A DNA stretch of 64,000 nucleotides from Dolomedes plantarius (taxonomy: Eukaryota; Arthropoda; Arachnida; Araneae; Dolomedidae). Under the pieces are notes generated by a model. It searched no databases and had not been told where the DNA came from. It was given only the letters and a program-made list of their open reading frames with translations. Within the stretch, counting starts at the first letter, position 1; every line of letters starts with the position of its first letter. The stretch is from NCBI GenBank assembly GCA_907164885.2, contig OU015499.1, positions 154,484,408-154,548,407 on the forward strand. The letters are read 5' to 3'. A program made the position numbers and the translations under genes. Positions 1 to 12,379 of the stretch are shown here, one piece after another.

Positions 1-151
1 GTGAAAAATCGTCCTTAAGTAGAGATAGCCCTTAAACAGAATTTGAGAAATATAACATTTCCCATAACGTCGGAGGGGCGAGGACTGGGAAATACCGTCT
101 TTAAATACAGATCGTCGTCAAGTAGAGCGTCGTTAAACAGAGAGCCAACTG
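1..151. mobile_element. pogo/Tigger-like MITE, family P1, cut by window edge
   Basis: The right part of a short non-autonomous element ending in AGAGAGCCAACTG followed by TA. It matches the complete copy at 44,352-44,523 along its whole length; the first ~36 bases lie outside the window. The TA flank and CAGT-type terminus are typical of pogo/Tigger elements. It has no coding capacity. Confidence 0.75.
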
Positions 152-196
152 TATTTTGAAATTACCCACACAAATACACAAAACAACATCAAAAGC

Positions 197-556
197 GGGC
201 GCGGTGGCCCAGTGATCTCAACGTCCCTGGTTCGATGCTCGTCGCTGAAAATCCCCCCCCCCCCATGTTCACTAATAGTGGCCGGGGCACGTAAAATAGG
301 TCGTGGTTGCAATGTCCTTCAAGTTCTCAAATTTACCTCTGGAGGTGAAGGGTCAAGTGTTCCGGTCTCGTCACTTGACTCGGTTCAAAATGACGGGACC
401 GATCATTTAGCCAAGTCGGACTCCGACCCTTGTGATGTTAATTCAAAACGGGAGCCACTCCTTTCAGCCCAATAGCCAATTAGGACCTGGTAAATGGAAC
501 CTCCAACCATTGGCAACAACAACATCCAAACAAAACAACAAACAAATAAAAAAAAA
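197..556 (+). mobile_element. tRNA-derived SINE
   Basis: Begins with a tRNA-like head (GGGCGCGGTGGCCCAGTGAT), with a B-box-like GGTTCGATGC at about 232-242, and ends in an A-rich tail (~510-556). The body, including GTTCCGGTCTCGTCACTTGA, also occurs inverted near 63.3-63.7 kb. Compared with that copy, this one has lost bases between the A and B boxes, so its internal promoter is probably damaged. It holds a C12 tract at 253-264. An 87-codon frame across it is accidental. Confidence 0.7.
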
Positions 557-1436
557 TGCAAAGCCATAGATAGAGTCATGATAAATTATTTAAACCATAA
601 ATCTTATATATCCTTTCTTATATCGTGTAACATAAATTTCTAATTTTTACGAGTTGAAGAGATTTAAAAATAAAATGACGTATGATACAATAATTTTGTC
701 TCCGGATTGAATGAGGCTCTTCAGGATCCGCATGCGCAGACATGCGATTCCTAAGATATTTTTATAAAGAAATTTCTCTTTCCAGACAACTTCCTATCAA
801 TCATCAGGAACTGAAGTTTTGCTAAGATACAAGTGATCCAGAAATTGGGGGGATGGGGGGGGGGGGGAGACCCGTAATTAACGCAACAGAAATAACAGCA
901 TAAAAATAAGGAGGAAAAGGCACAAGAGGCAAAAAAAAATTTAAAAGTCACAGTTAACGTTAATTAAAAAAATAAATTTAACACTCGCCACACATTTCCC
1001 CACAGGAAGTAAAGGTTTGTGCTACAACGACAAAAATCGAAAATCACTCGAATGCCATACTGAATTTTCACCGCCATAGCTCGTTTATTTCAGCGTCTCG
1101 GGAAATATATGTCTCGAACCAGACATTTTAAACTTTAGAATTTTTTCTCGTGAACAGCGCATTGACTTATACATCGCACACTACAAAATTGAATTCATAT
1201 AAAAGTCTTATATACCCGAAATAATGGTTGACGTTTCAAAAGAGTAACATAAATTTTGGAGAAGCTTACCTGAAGTGCGCATCTCTTTTACCCGTGTAGT
1301 TTAGAGTAACGAATCAATATTAAAAACTGAAGAACGTTGAAATTACGTTATAGTCTTCTATTTTCAGATTATTAAATAAAGTACCAAGAAAAAATAGCCC
1401 GGGACTTCAAATAAATAAATTAGTCACCTATCCACC

Positions 1437-1439
<3 letters not shown>

Positions 1440-1522
<83 letters not shown>
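1440..1522. repeat. (TA)n microsatellite
   Basis: About 80 bp of nearly pure TA dinucleotide, read directly. Confidence 0.97.
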
Positions 1523-1523
<1 letters not shown>

Positions 1524-1848
1524 GGTCAGGCCCACTCACTAACAGAGTAAAATGTGATTAAATAAGTGCTTTTAACTATCGTAAATATTTTTTTTCCTAA
1601 CGATAGATACCGGAACGCCGTGCCGCATCATATCGAGCCCTATATATGCAAAGTTAACGGTTCGGGAAGAAGCGAAAAAGGCTTGTAACTTTATAGTACT
1701 TCGGATCAAGTCCTGGCCTTAAGGGAAAAACTAATAGGTGACTTTGGGTTAATCCCAGGTCGAAATCAAGATAAGGGGAGTTATCATATTGCGATAATAT
1801 AAAAGATTTTTGAATAGGTGTTTTCTTTAATGTTTATAAAAGTTATCG

Positions 1849-1852
<4 letters not shown>

Positions 1853-1928
<76 letters not shown>

Positions 1929-1935
1929 GGGGGGG
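1853..1935. repeat. (TA)n microsatellite running into a G10 tract
   Basis: About 73 bp of TA repeat followed directly by ten G residues (1926-1935). The same TA-then-G arrangement occurs at 17,558-17,642. The 66-codon frame across it is an artefact of the repeat. Confidence 0.95.
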
Positions 1936-2376
1936 TCGGAAAGTTTAATATAGTGTACGAACTCGTTTATAAAATTATTTGTGCCCGGATAAAAATCTAT
2001 GTAGGTTTCATCGTATGAAAACTACAGTATCCTTTTTGAGCATAAAAAAAAATTTAACACCTAGAATCCAGAAAGATGAGTTTCTGTTGACGCACTATTG
2101 ACAGATTTTCACTTTAATATACATACACCTTTGAACGTACTACTCGAACACACACACAAAAAAGTGAACGATGCTCATTTCTCAAATGAAATAATATAAA
2201 ACGGTTAAATGAACAAGATACCAATATTTCAAATTGCATTGGGGAAAAAACCCATAACCATGAAAACATGTCATACGCATTTTTTATATAACGTACGTTT
2301 GGCATGCCAATGACAGATGACGGGATTTTAAGAATATATTCCAGCAAGTCTGTGACATTCCGTTTCTCCTCACAAT

Positions 2377-2584
2377 CACGGCCTTTTTATCGCATGAGCA
2401 AAACGGGACTTTGCCCAGGGCCCCCTGATGCTCGGGGGCCCCAAAACCCCCTTCATGTATGCACCTAGTATTTCTAATAGTATGTATAGCCCATGGATAG
2501 TTCTTGTTTTTATAAATGTTCGTAAGGGGGGGGGGGCAAAATAGCATCTGCGCAAGGGTCCCCAGCGTTCATAATCGGGCCCTG
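2377..2584. mobile_element. hAT-type MITE, family H1
   Basis: A 208-bp element bounded by perfect 8-bp target-site duplications CTCACAAT (2369-2376 and 2585-2592), the hAT signature. The right end reads ATAATCGGGCCCTG; the left end (CACGGCCTTTTTATCG) has one changed base relative to the second copy at 63,393-63,573, which lies in the opposite orientation. It contains a G11 tract and no transposase. Confidence 0.88.
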
Positions 2585-4374
2585 CTCACAATGTAGGTGC
2601 TTTAAGGAGTTTCCCCGTGGAATTTCTCAGATTTTGGAACATAATCAGCATCTTTCTTTCAATGTGCATTAAAAAAGTTATATAAATGAAGGTATGCAAT
2701 TCAACGAGAGGACACTTGACGGAATGCGCGAGTAGTGAATTCTGTGAAAAACGGGGACGTTTTCGTAGCGTATTTACAAAACTACAGAACTCGCTTACAC
2801 TCAAGTAACAATTAACAACCGAGCTGCAATTGTTTTTAAAGAATTTACCTCAAATATTAGTACACTTTAATAAATGATCAAAAGGAGCAGGATCAACGAG
2901 AAACTGCCATCGCTTACACACTTGCTAGTATGGTATTACACAAGGTACTAATGGTATTCACACGTGCTACTATCGTATCACACAAGGAAACATATCGCTG
3001 AATACTTAAATTGTAATTATTAGCGAAATATAGGCAGATCGAATACTCTAATCCACAATAATTTTATTCAAACATTTGAAATTATAGAAGGCATTTTTGT
3101 GCCTGACGACAGCATTCATGAATTTGTATAATTTTAAAATGAATATAATATCTTTAAAAAACATAGTTAAGAGGAATAACTTGCTTAGTGGCATAGCCTA
3201 TGAAAAGCAATTTTACCGTCCACTTGGGCGGGAGGGGGGAAAGAACCAAAGGGTTTCTCCTCCAGAGAGATTTGTCCCCTTTTAACAATGGATAATTTCA
3301 AGGGTGTTTTCAACCACTGTTTCAATGTCCTTTGTTCATATCAATGTCCTTCAAATAATTTTCGAAGGATAAAATTTATAAGGATATCGTAAAAAATATA
3401 TATATATCTGTAGGAAGCGGGTAAGAATTATAATGATATACTAATTTATTTTTAAAGTTTCAGGAATTAAAAGTGTTTACCAAATGTTATATTTGTCGTT
3501 CTGTCAATCATCTACAACCAAGACGTACCATACTATTAACCCTGAAAACCAAGCTTTATTTGACATCACGCAATCTGTAGGACAAACGAAATATCATTTC
3601 ATAACAAGTTAAACTAAGAATGACCTCATAATCACCAAATTTAAAAAGCATTGAATTTGAGAATCTGTTTTACTCAAAATTAAACAGATTCAGCTTCAAC
3701 TTACTAACCCAACGCTTAAATGACGAGCAAATACATTTTAAGAAGGCCTGACAAATCTTCATACGTTCTCGCTTGCAACTGCCCTTTTTCGCAAACAATC
3801 TGGAATACACCACCCTGAAAAACGTCCCCACACATATATTAGCTGGGGGTGTGTCCTGCAAGGTCGCAGGCGGGGTCTCGGCACCCATCTTCTTCATAAA
3901 CAGGGAGAAGGAGGGGCAGTTCGATTAAGAATATAGTTTTATTTAAAACAAAAAATAAATCGAAAACAGATTTCAGACATGATGAAGATACGAAGACGCA
4001 AAGTGAGTTCACCAAAATGTTTTATATAGCAGCAGAGACCCCCTTTAATTGAGTCTCCAGACAAGTAACAATGAAAGCAACGAAATGCGAGATAAGCTAT
4101 TAAAACGTTTATCCTTCACAATGTGTTCTCTCACTGATAATACAGCTATAAAAAGAAATAAGTGCCGGATTCCAAATAAAGAAACTGGCGAGAGTTGCTT
4201 CCCTCTCTTAGACAGTTAAGCCTTCGATGACTAGTAAAAATTTTATTATATCCACACTTTATGACGTTTAGTAATTGATTATGAGACAAAAGCACTGAAA
4301 TAAAACTTTCATATAATGCATGAAGAGATCTACATCTTTCGAGATTCTCGAACCAAATAAGGTCTTTCTAAATA
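2585..4374. other. No gene recognised
   Basis: AT-rich sequence with short chance frames only. I see no domain, terminal repeats or tandem array. Confidence 0.5.
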
Positions 4375-4544
4375 CAGTGGAATCTCGATCTATCGTTTTT
4401 CATGGGACCGACTGAAATGAACGATAAATGCGAGAAAACGATAGATGCAGAAACATAAAGCAATACGATCTTTGGGACTGGATAAAATGAACGACACATA
4501 CGGAAAAACGATTGATCCGAAAACGATAGATCGAGATTCCACTG
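4375..4544. mobile_element. pogo/Tigger-like MITE, family P2
   Basis: A 170-bp palindrome-like element flanked by TA, with terminal inverted repeats CAGTGGAATCTCGATC / GATCGAGATTCCACTG. A second copy is at 63,794-63,950. No coding capacity; it explains the 77- and 61-codon frames on the two strands here. Confidence 0.88.
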
Positions 4545-7500
4545 TAGTTAAAAAAAAATTTGATACTAGGGGACCTTTCTACCATGAAACATTTGAGAAA
4601 TCTAAGTGTAGATTAGGCAATTCTGTTTTAGCACAGTCAATATCAGTACAATTCAAATACATAAACCAGTTCATCTGAACGTTATCACAAATATCCATTC
4701 GATATATAATAGATGAAATTATAAAAAATAAAAAAAATTCTTTAAACTATATATTTAAGGCTTTATTCTGATGGGAAAAATTCGCAGAATTAGAAACCAC
4801 AACTCTTTGCTGACTTGCACAGCTTAAAGTATATATTATCTAAAATTTGGGTGTGGGGAGGGGAGAATAGTTTTGAAATGAACACAAAAAAATGCGAAAC
4901 TACCATTCTAAAATGAGGAACTACGATAACAAATGAAATTTACATTACACGTCACTATGAAAAATGATGTCTTAACGAGCTACCTACCAGAATAACGAAA
5001 ATTCAATCGAAAATAGAAAAGGTGAAATTCATAAAAATGCCATTTAATTTTAAAAAAAAAGATTAGAAAAGAGCACAGAATTAACAGAAACAAAAACAAT
5101 ATATAATCTTAAATTTTATGGATTTACAAAAAGAGGGGGTGCTTTCGTATCGGCGGTTCGTTCACACCAAGCCTTTCTGCTAACAAACTGGGAAAGCGTC
5201 TGCAACGAGGCTAGACTGTTTTCACTAAGACTAGATGAAAAGTATGTGTTTGCAGGAAAAAACCAGACTTGTCTCACGGAAAGGACAGCAGCAATAAAAC
5301 GTGTCATTGGAAGCGGCGGAATTTGCGACAGATGATTAAAAAAATATGAGCTCAGTGGAAATGCCGAAAAAGTGAGCATAATATAACAATTAAAACTGCG
5401 ACGGGAAAAATTATTAATAACGATAGCCGTGCGCTTTTAAAACTGCACGTTCGTTAGAGAAAGATATTTTAATCAGATGAAAACAGGCCATTTTGGAGCA
5501 TGTTTAGAAAGAAAAATAAGATTCTGGAAGCACGATGATGGAAAAAATTATTACTGCTTGCCATCAATGGATTATACAATTTAAATATAGCAATAATGAC
5601 AGACTTAACGATTTTAACTGAAGTTTTTCGGAGTTTCACGAGTACACACTCATTCAGAAGATATTTATCACAAAATTTTTTCATAAACAAATATGTGTTA
5701 TTCGAAGTATTTGAAATTTCATAATAATTCTACCAGATAATACATGACTACCTAAAGTCAATTATAACTTATTTTCAAGTAGGAAACCTCCGTTATCATT
5801 TGTAAATTCAAATTTAACAAATTGAAAAGTAATTTTGAGGACTAGATTATGTTCCGTTAGGGGGAAAAATTTAAAAAAAAAAAATTCGTAAAAATATTCT
5901 GAACCTGGTTACGATTGAATTTTTCCGCAAGCTTTCGGAAACACAAACAGAAAACGAAAGTGCAAGCTGTCTCTATCACAACGGTAAATGTAGCAAACAA
6001 TTTTTTGCTATAATTTCAACATCCTTCACAGAAAAATATTAACTAAACAATACATTTCTGAATACTCCCACCAGTAGTACAAAAATTTAAACTAAATATC
6101 AAATATTCAAATTTTTATCTTTCGATGGTTGCTAAGCTTAGCACTATCATAACAAATTACTCCATTGATATAATAATTCGACGTAAATAATGTTACAGAA
6201 AAATAAAGGGTAAAAAATTTTTTACTTCAAAATTCCACTATAAACAGAAGTGACTAAAATCATTAAGTGGCCATCTGAGTTCGTGAGATAAAACTGACAT
6301 CTCTTCTATTATATTTCATAATTGTTCTCGAATCTCGAAAACAAAAATACTAATATTCAAAATGCGAGTTCAGGTCCACTAACAATTTAACACGTTCAAG
6401 TATTCGAGGAAAACGACGTACCTTTTAAAGAAAAAAAGAGAGGGAGAGAGAGAGCCTTATTTCACGCTATCTTCTACATGATCTTTAATAAAGATATTTT
6501 AAAATTCAAGTAATTAAAAAAAAATAATCAGTTTGCGCTTGCTCCTTTCATAAAGAAAGTAAAATTTATAAACAGTTTCGCTCCCCCACGAAAATTATTT
6601 TTTACTATAAATTTATATCAAATGCAAGATTTGCAGACTTTCTTTGATAAAAAAAATTAAAGGGGAACAATGATAGATTTTGAAACTGATAAACATTAAT
6701 AAAAAGTGCCGCGTACGAAACGTGCAACTTTAAAAAAATAATTTTTTTTTAAATATAAAAAAATATATATATCATCACCAACAACAGAAATCCGCACAAT
6801 ATTCTTACATGAATGTGCATTCCTCTTCTGTGCAATCCCCTTAAATCATCAGCGAATACACAGTCACGGAAGGAGCTTCAAGTTGCTTATTACCGATCTG
6901 AAAAGAAATCTTTCGGTCAAACATCTGCTGTTAAGTACCTTCTCTCTAAAATGGGGGAAATGCAGAAATAATCCTTCCAAAACAGTTCTATACGAAGATC
7001 AAACTCTCTCGTTTCTCTCTTATCCCCAACTTCTACCCTCATGGATCGAGTAGGGGGGGGATAAGGGGGATGAAGCACGCTTAGCGAGGTTACATGCAGA
7101 TGCGCGTGCGACAAGCCACGTGGCGGCAAAACACACCTGAAGAAAGAAAAGACGAAAATAAAATAAAACCAAAATAACACCCCTCTCCCTCACCCCCCTC
7201 TTTTTATTATATAACTCCCCCCCCCCCCTTTCGAATGAATTTTTCAGCTGCTGTTTCTGGAAGCAGATGGCGCGTGCCGTGTCCCCTCTTACCATTCTTA
7301 TTCTACTACTGCCTTTTACTATTACAACTCTTCGTGTTAATTTGATATGACAGATATCCTTTCCTGGTTTGAAGATCTCATTCGCATGGTAGCGAAACGT
7401 GTTCCGGAGATGGTTGTTATTTTACGTATTGTTGATCGTTGCACCTTCATTCATTTTGTTCAGGAATGCAATCAAATAGACGATCCCGGAACACCAAAAA

Positions 7501-8520
7501 ATCAACTCGCATCAAGAACATTAAGGTTTTTTGTTTTGTCTTTGTTTAACTGCGTAACCACACGGCCGTGTAAAGACTTCGAATACAGAATGGTTACTTC
7601 TAATAAGGGGTATTGACTTCTATTGTTTGGAGGAACATGAAGGGTGAGCGATTCAAGCAAAATAGATTTTTAAAAAATTGTTATCTTGTTTTAAAATATA
7701 AAAATATATAACGTAATATCTTTGTTTCAGCCAGTTTACATTTTTAAAATATTAATATGAAAGCATTTAGAGACGAACTATATAAATTTACAAAACGATT
7801 ATCCGAAGGTATAACACTATAAGCACGTAAAGACTGAATATAGAAAATTCTCCACGTTAAAATTTTAACAAGTATTAAATATGACGATAGGTTAGAGTTC
7901 TGATTTTAACTTATTACCCCTTCTTCTCTGAGTACGCTTTGATTGATTTGGATGTGACGGCGATGAGTTTGAAAAGGACATTTATTGTTGTTCACAACAA
8001 AACGAATCTCTAAAATTCTACAATAGAAATGCAAACACTAGAATCAAATATATAAGGCTCATACAAAACAGAATTGCTCAAAAGTAGGAAAAAGCTCCCA
8101 AGGTTGATTTACCAAGTGAATCATCGTTAAAAAGTTTAATGAATGATAGATTCTTCATTCTTAACTATTTTTCCTACTTTTCATTAATGAATGATTTCCA
8201 ACCTTTCTCTCTATTTTTCCCGCAAAACTCGTACACACTGAAAGGAAACTAAAGAATGTTTTCAGTTTCGTTCATATTTTCTAATTGTTATATTCCCCTC
8301 CCGTCATCCTATGCATCAGATAATTCTATGTGTTTTCAAGAGCGATTTTTAGAACACATATGTTGCAAGTCGTCAACTAATAATTTTGAAGAGGAAAAAA
8401 AATTGAAAGCTCAGCAGTTTTACACAAACCTACGGCGGCCGCATGGGTTACAATCGATTCACAGCATGCCGACTACTGTTTAGTTACACTTACTCACTTG
8501 CTAGCGACGTTTTAGACACA
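4545..8520. other. No gene recognised; some G- and C-rich tracts
   Basis: Short accidental frames only. It holds a GA-rich stretch near 6,432-6,454, a G8 tract near 7,053 and a C12 tract at 7,217-7,228; overlapping frames around 6.9-7.3 kb are low-complexity artefacts. The 89-codon frame at 7,347-7,616 shows no recognisable domain. Confidence 0.5.
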
Positions 8521-8960
8521 GTTGATAGAAACCAAAAATGGCCAATCGGTGGATGAGAACAAAGTCAACGATGTATTGCAAAAATATCTAAGTTCACTAT
8601 GCGTCAATTTCATGTGAAGACATTGTGGCAGGCTTGTAAAGATTTGGGGGAAAATGTCAACAAAGAAACTGAAGATAGAATAATGCTCACATTGAAATCT
8701 GTAGCGGGGATGATAGGTTAGAATTCTGATATATTCACAAATGGCGGGCAAAATGCCAATCACAAACTCTTTAAAATACGTACCATTTCTTCCAAACGAT
8801 ATTCAAAACTTGGTTGATATTTTTGAATACCTTGTGGAAGATTTTTATCAATATTTCGACTTCGGTTTGAAAGAAGAGTTCTGTTAACGCGTTTTCCGAA
8901 CAAAGTGACAGAAGTGTCACAATTACTTGCAGTGAATAAAAACACCTCGGAACATAAACA
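8521..8960 (+). pseudogene. Decayed protein-coding relic, unrecognised
   Basis: Three stretches of coding-looking plus-strand translation follow one another in different frames: LIETKNGQSVDENKVNDVLQ (about 8,521-8,580), QFHVKTLWQACKDLGENV (8,602 onward, closed by TAG near 8,719) and YVPFLPNDIQNLVDIFEY (about 8,775-8,830, closed by TAA near 8,885). The composition looks like a soluble helical protein, and the frame breaks imply a pseudogene or a dead element's gene. I do not recognise the family. It abuts the MITE at 8,970. The minus-strand frames of 80 and 83 codons are shadows. Confidence 0.35.
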
Positions 8961-8969
8961 TTCTACATA

Positions 8970-9193
8970 TGAGGCATTGAAAGGCAAAGTGGTGTAAGTC
9001 ACTTTTTCAACTTTTTTTCATTTGGGGGCAAATATGTAATCTCCATGTTCAATTTATGATGGAATTGTAAATAGTTATTTGTAATATTGTAATAATTGTT
9101 ATGAATTATAATTTGTTCAGTTTATGGTGGAATTTTTTGTAGTTTTTGCAGTTAAACTCTTTGACTTACACCACTTTGCCTTTCACCGCCTCA
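8970..9193. mobile_element. MITE with ~33-bp terminal inverted repeats, TA-flanked
   Basis: The ends TGAGGC...GAAAGGCAAAGTGGTGTAAG and its inverse (CTTACACCACTTTGCCTTTC...GCCTCA) are near-perfect inverted repeats, with TA on both sides. Length is 224 bp and the interior is AT-rich without coding capacity. The superfamily is not certain. Confidence 0.75.
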
Positions 9194-9624
9194 TATATTT
9201 AAGCATGTAAATGTAAAGTAAATTAATGAATCATCTGTACACAAAATTTTTAAATCGCATATTTAAAATCTTTGTCTCTTCAACAATGAAAAGAAAAAGA
9301 ACGAAATCCGTGATTTTATTTCTTAATTTCATGAATAATCACGATAAAATATATAAACTTTTCCTGGAACATACTATTTATAATAGATACATTACCAATT
9401 TCAAAAAATGTTGTCACAATAAATTTATTGAGTACTGTACTATTTCGCATAATGTTTCACTTAAATGTGGTTTCTATGCACTGACTGTGTTGGAATATGT
9501 CACGCAAGTCAAGGAATTTGAATATTTTATTTCCAATTATTGCAAGGGAGAGTGACAATTATGTTGAACATGAAATCAAAACAATGTAGAAAAAGAGGAG
9601 CAAAATGAGAACAGTCTTTGTCCT
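9194..9624 (+). other. Open frame of 109 codons without recognisable domain
   Basis: A plus-strand frame (9,226-9,555) rich in Ile, Phe, Asn and Lys, as expected by chance in AT-rich DNA. It has no signal peptide, known motif or splice context. I do not consider it a gene. Confidence 0.2.
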
Positions 9625-10509
9625 TCATTTCCAGTACCTCTTCAATTCAGCGGCTCTGCGACATACCATGTATCGCAAAATATGTGCCTTACCCATTTCT
9701 TCAGACATATCGCAAAGTGGAGAATTTGGGTTGATAAGAATATCACCGATACGACTCAGTCTCTCGCCAAGCAATCGCGACCAATCATAAGTATGAAGCT
9801 CACGACGGTTTACTCGCGGGGTCTCTGTGGTATATTCATTTGAAAGAGATCTATTTCTCCCAACTGCATACGAAGATGCGACTCATCAACTCTCGTTTCC
9901 ATTTGAAGTCCATGCATCTACGGATAAGAATCTTACTGCATGAAAAGTTGTCTTACAAGTTATAAACAGCAATACCTCGGAACCTTTCTTCGCCAGCATA
10001 TCAGCTAGTTCACTGCTATAAACACTGCAATGGCCTGGTATATACTGAAGTCAGTGGTTTCTCCCCTCAATCTCATTATCTCAACAAAAAACTGGCACTG
10101 AAATGTTTCTTAAGAGATGGAATTATCATACGGTCCAATGGATTGGACAACAGCCTTGGAGTCGGTTACTATGACTATTTAACTGAAATTACGATGACGA
10201 GCAACAGGCTGCTTTCATGCATCCATATACAGCCATCATTTCTCCATCAAAAGCTGTTTTATTATTCCCCACTGATACATAAAACGAAAAGCGTTTGCAA
10301 AATACTCCAGCTCCAGTTTTTGAAGCTGGAGTAGCTCCAGTTCCATATTTTGTTTGCATAATATATATAAATGTACAAATACCGATGGTATTTTCTAATG
10401 TAAAATAAGTTAATAAAAAAATGCTGCACAAGAATTTCCAAGTAATTTTCAGAGAAGTTTTGAAAAATGAGGGAGAAAAACTCAATTCAATAACAGTTAT
10501 TTGAACCAC
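9625..10509 (-). pseudogene. LINE (non-LTR retrotransposon) 3' relic with RNase H domain
   Basis: Read on the minus strand, pieces of a retrotransposon RNase H domain appear in order but in shifting frames: a GAGVFC...SVG segment with FDGEMMAVYGCMKAA (~10,200-10,310), then VIVTDSKAVVQSIG (~10,130-10,180), then PGHCSVYSSELADMLAKKG (~9,976-10,040). A C-terminal segment follows with GERLSRIGDILINPNS and PLCDMSEEMGKAHILRY, ending at a stop at 9,625-9,627. This order fits the tail of jockey/R1-like LINEs, where RNase H removes the RNA strand during target-primed insertion. Reverse transcriptase and endonuclease are absent, frameshifts and stops are present, so the copy is dead and 5'-truncated. 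Confidence 0.7.
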
Positions 10510-10721
10510 CGCAAAAGCAAGAAAAATAGCATTAAAATGAACTGGGTAGGGCTATCTTACAATAGAATCAGGTGATAAGAGCACGTGTATAACCAATCAG
10601 ATCTTGTTTGAGTAGGTTCACACAATATATTGCAATCTATCTACTATGTAGGGTAGAATTACTACACACTATCATACACAAGTGATAAAGTTACAGCCTG
10701 TAACCAGCATTTTCATGTTGA

Positions 10722-10723
<2 letters not shown>

Positions 10724-10804
<81 letters not shown>
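10724..10804. repeat. (TA)n microsatellite
   Basis: About 80 bp of TA dinucleotide just left of the mariner element. The 67-codon minus-strand frame across it is an artefact. Confidence 0.97.
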
Positions 10805-10809
<5 letters not shown>

Positions 10810-11061
10810 TTATTAATAACTTTTCCGAGTCATTATCATGTGCCTTACTTAAACAAAATGAAATACAAGGTGCGCCCATAAAGTAACCGGACAATTTTTT
10901 TTATAAATAAGAAAAATATGACTCACCTTCAAATAAATTTATCTCCTTCAAAATAATCGCCAAAGGAGTCTATACATTTTTTCCGACGTTTCTCCAAGTC
11001 GTCGAAACGCTGTTTATAGGCGTTGGAACTAACCGTTCGCAAAATACACGTAAGATTTTAT

Positions 11062-11478
11062 TTAATATCTGAGACGCTTTCGAATCTGTCCTTTCGTGGC
11101 CATATTAAGCTTCGGAAAAAGGAAAAAATCAGCTGGCGATAAGTCGGGGTAATAGGATGGGTGATTTATCACTGTAATTGAAAGCTTAGCAAGAGATTGT
11201 TGTACAGAAATTGCTGTATGGGGCCTAGCATTATCGTGTAAAGGAAACCACTGTCCAGAATCAAACAGTTCCTTCCTAACTTGTCTTATCCTGTTTCTTA
11301 ATCGAAAAAGCACCTCCTTGTAAAAATACTGATTGATTGTTTGGTTTTCAGGAACAAATTTGTGGTGAATAAATCCTTTGTAATCAAAAAATTCAAAATC
11401 CATGAAAGGACAGCGATTTGAAAACGTCTCAGATATTAAATGAAATGTTACGTGTATTTTGCGAACGGTTAGTTCCAA
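11062..11478 (-). pseudogene. Mariner transposase fragment (D,D34D catalytic part)
   Basis: A 138-codon frame. Residues from about 23 on (plus coordinates below 11,412) are mariner transposase: CPFMDFEFFDYKGFIHHKF, then HDNARPHTA with the second catalytic Asp, then SPADFFLFP with the third. Exactly 34 residues separate these two Asp, the D,D34D spacing of mariner. The first ~22 residues are antisense to the inverted right arm and are not transposase. The first catalytic Asp and the DNA-binding N-terminus are missing, and the frame slips after MATKG, so it cannot encode an active enzyme. The intact enzyme would cut at the inverted repeats and insert at TA. Confidence 0.85.
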
Positions 11479-11576
11479 CGCCTATAAGCAGTGAGTGTTT
11501 CGACGACTTGGAGAAACGTTGGAAAAATTGTATTGACTCCTTTGGCGATTATTTTGAAGGAGATAAATTTATTTGA
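11402..11576 (+). pseudogene. Inverted second copy of mariner transposase C-terminus
   Basis: The plus strand of the right arm reads MKGQRFENVSDIK, then (after stops or a small insertion) CFDDLEKRWKNCIDSFGDYF and a TGA at 11,574-11,576. This matches the C-terminal tail also encoded on the minus strand by the left arm. Two opposed C-termini in one element show that it arose by inverted joining, not simple internal deletion. Confidence 0.75.
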
Positions 11577-11639
11577 AGGTGAGTCATATTTTTCTTATTT
11601 ATAAAAAAAATTGTCCGGTTACTTTATGGGCGCAGCTTG

Positions 11640-12323
11640 TAGATTAATGTTTGTTAAAAACAGTTTCACTGATACAAAGCTATTGTGGTTTTATAGTGAT
11701 GTTACAAATACTCCATAACATAAAATAAAGTTTCGAAACAAAAGTACGTTGTGTTGTCCTGCTTTTCCTAAAGAGGGAACATTCTTTGTTTTTTTTAATT
11801 AGTCAGTACTTCGAAAACAACAACCAAAGGTAACCGGGCAATAAGTTTTTGAAGAATACACAGAAGTCTAAATATAAATAGGTCTTAAATTAAGAAGGCT
11901 TCTAATTAAGACTCTTCTTATATTCATATATAATTATGATGGCACAAACGAAACGGGTTCATATTTCTCTCGGAAAATCTGATTTCTCAGAACAACCAAA
12001 TTTTGGCCAACATCAGAACATCATTAAAACGCAATAATATAATTTTGCTAAAGGCAATGATAATACTGCTTTAAAGGACAGCACTAGAAACATTCTTAAA
12101 TATCAGTTTTACAGACCTAACATTTATTTTTGCACTTTTTTAACCTAAATATTAATAAAAATTTCTAAAAGAATTAAAATCAATAATACTTTATAAGCGT
12201 CATCATGAATTGTCATACGAAGAGACATGATTAAAATTTACATGGATCACCACGAATGCCACCCATCTAGATAACACCAAATACTATTAACTAATGCTTG
12301 GTGACTTTGTTTTTCGGATTCAT

Positions 12324-12379
<56 letters not shown>

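Larger units (their letters stand above)
557..2376. other. Non-coding stretch with simple repeats
   Basis: No supported gene. It holds a G13 tract (855-867), two long (TA)n arrays and AT-rich sequence. A donor-like site on the minus strand near 1,267 is preceded by frames closed by stops, so I do not call an exon. Confidence 0.6.
10866..11639. mobile_element. Fold-back mariner derivative (774 bp)
   Basis: TA-flanked element with ends CAAGGTGCGCCCATAAAG / CTTTATGGGCGCAGCTTG. The inverted repeats extend ~235 bp on each side (about 10,866-11,101 against 11,400-11,639). Both arms encode the same transposase C-terminal tail in opposite directions, so the element is made of a 3' portion of a mariner plus an inverted second copy of its end. 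Only the left arm is attached to catalytic sequence. Confidence 0.88.

Noticed and set aside
1818..2018. Open frames across (TA)n arrays (here, 10.7 kb and 21.5 kb)
   Set aside because: TA repeats read as Tyr-Ile without stops; they are artefacts.
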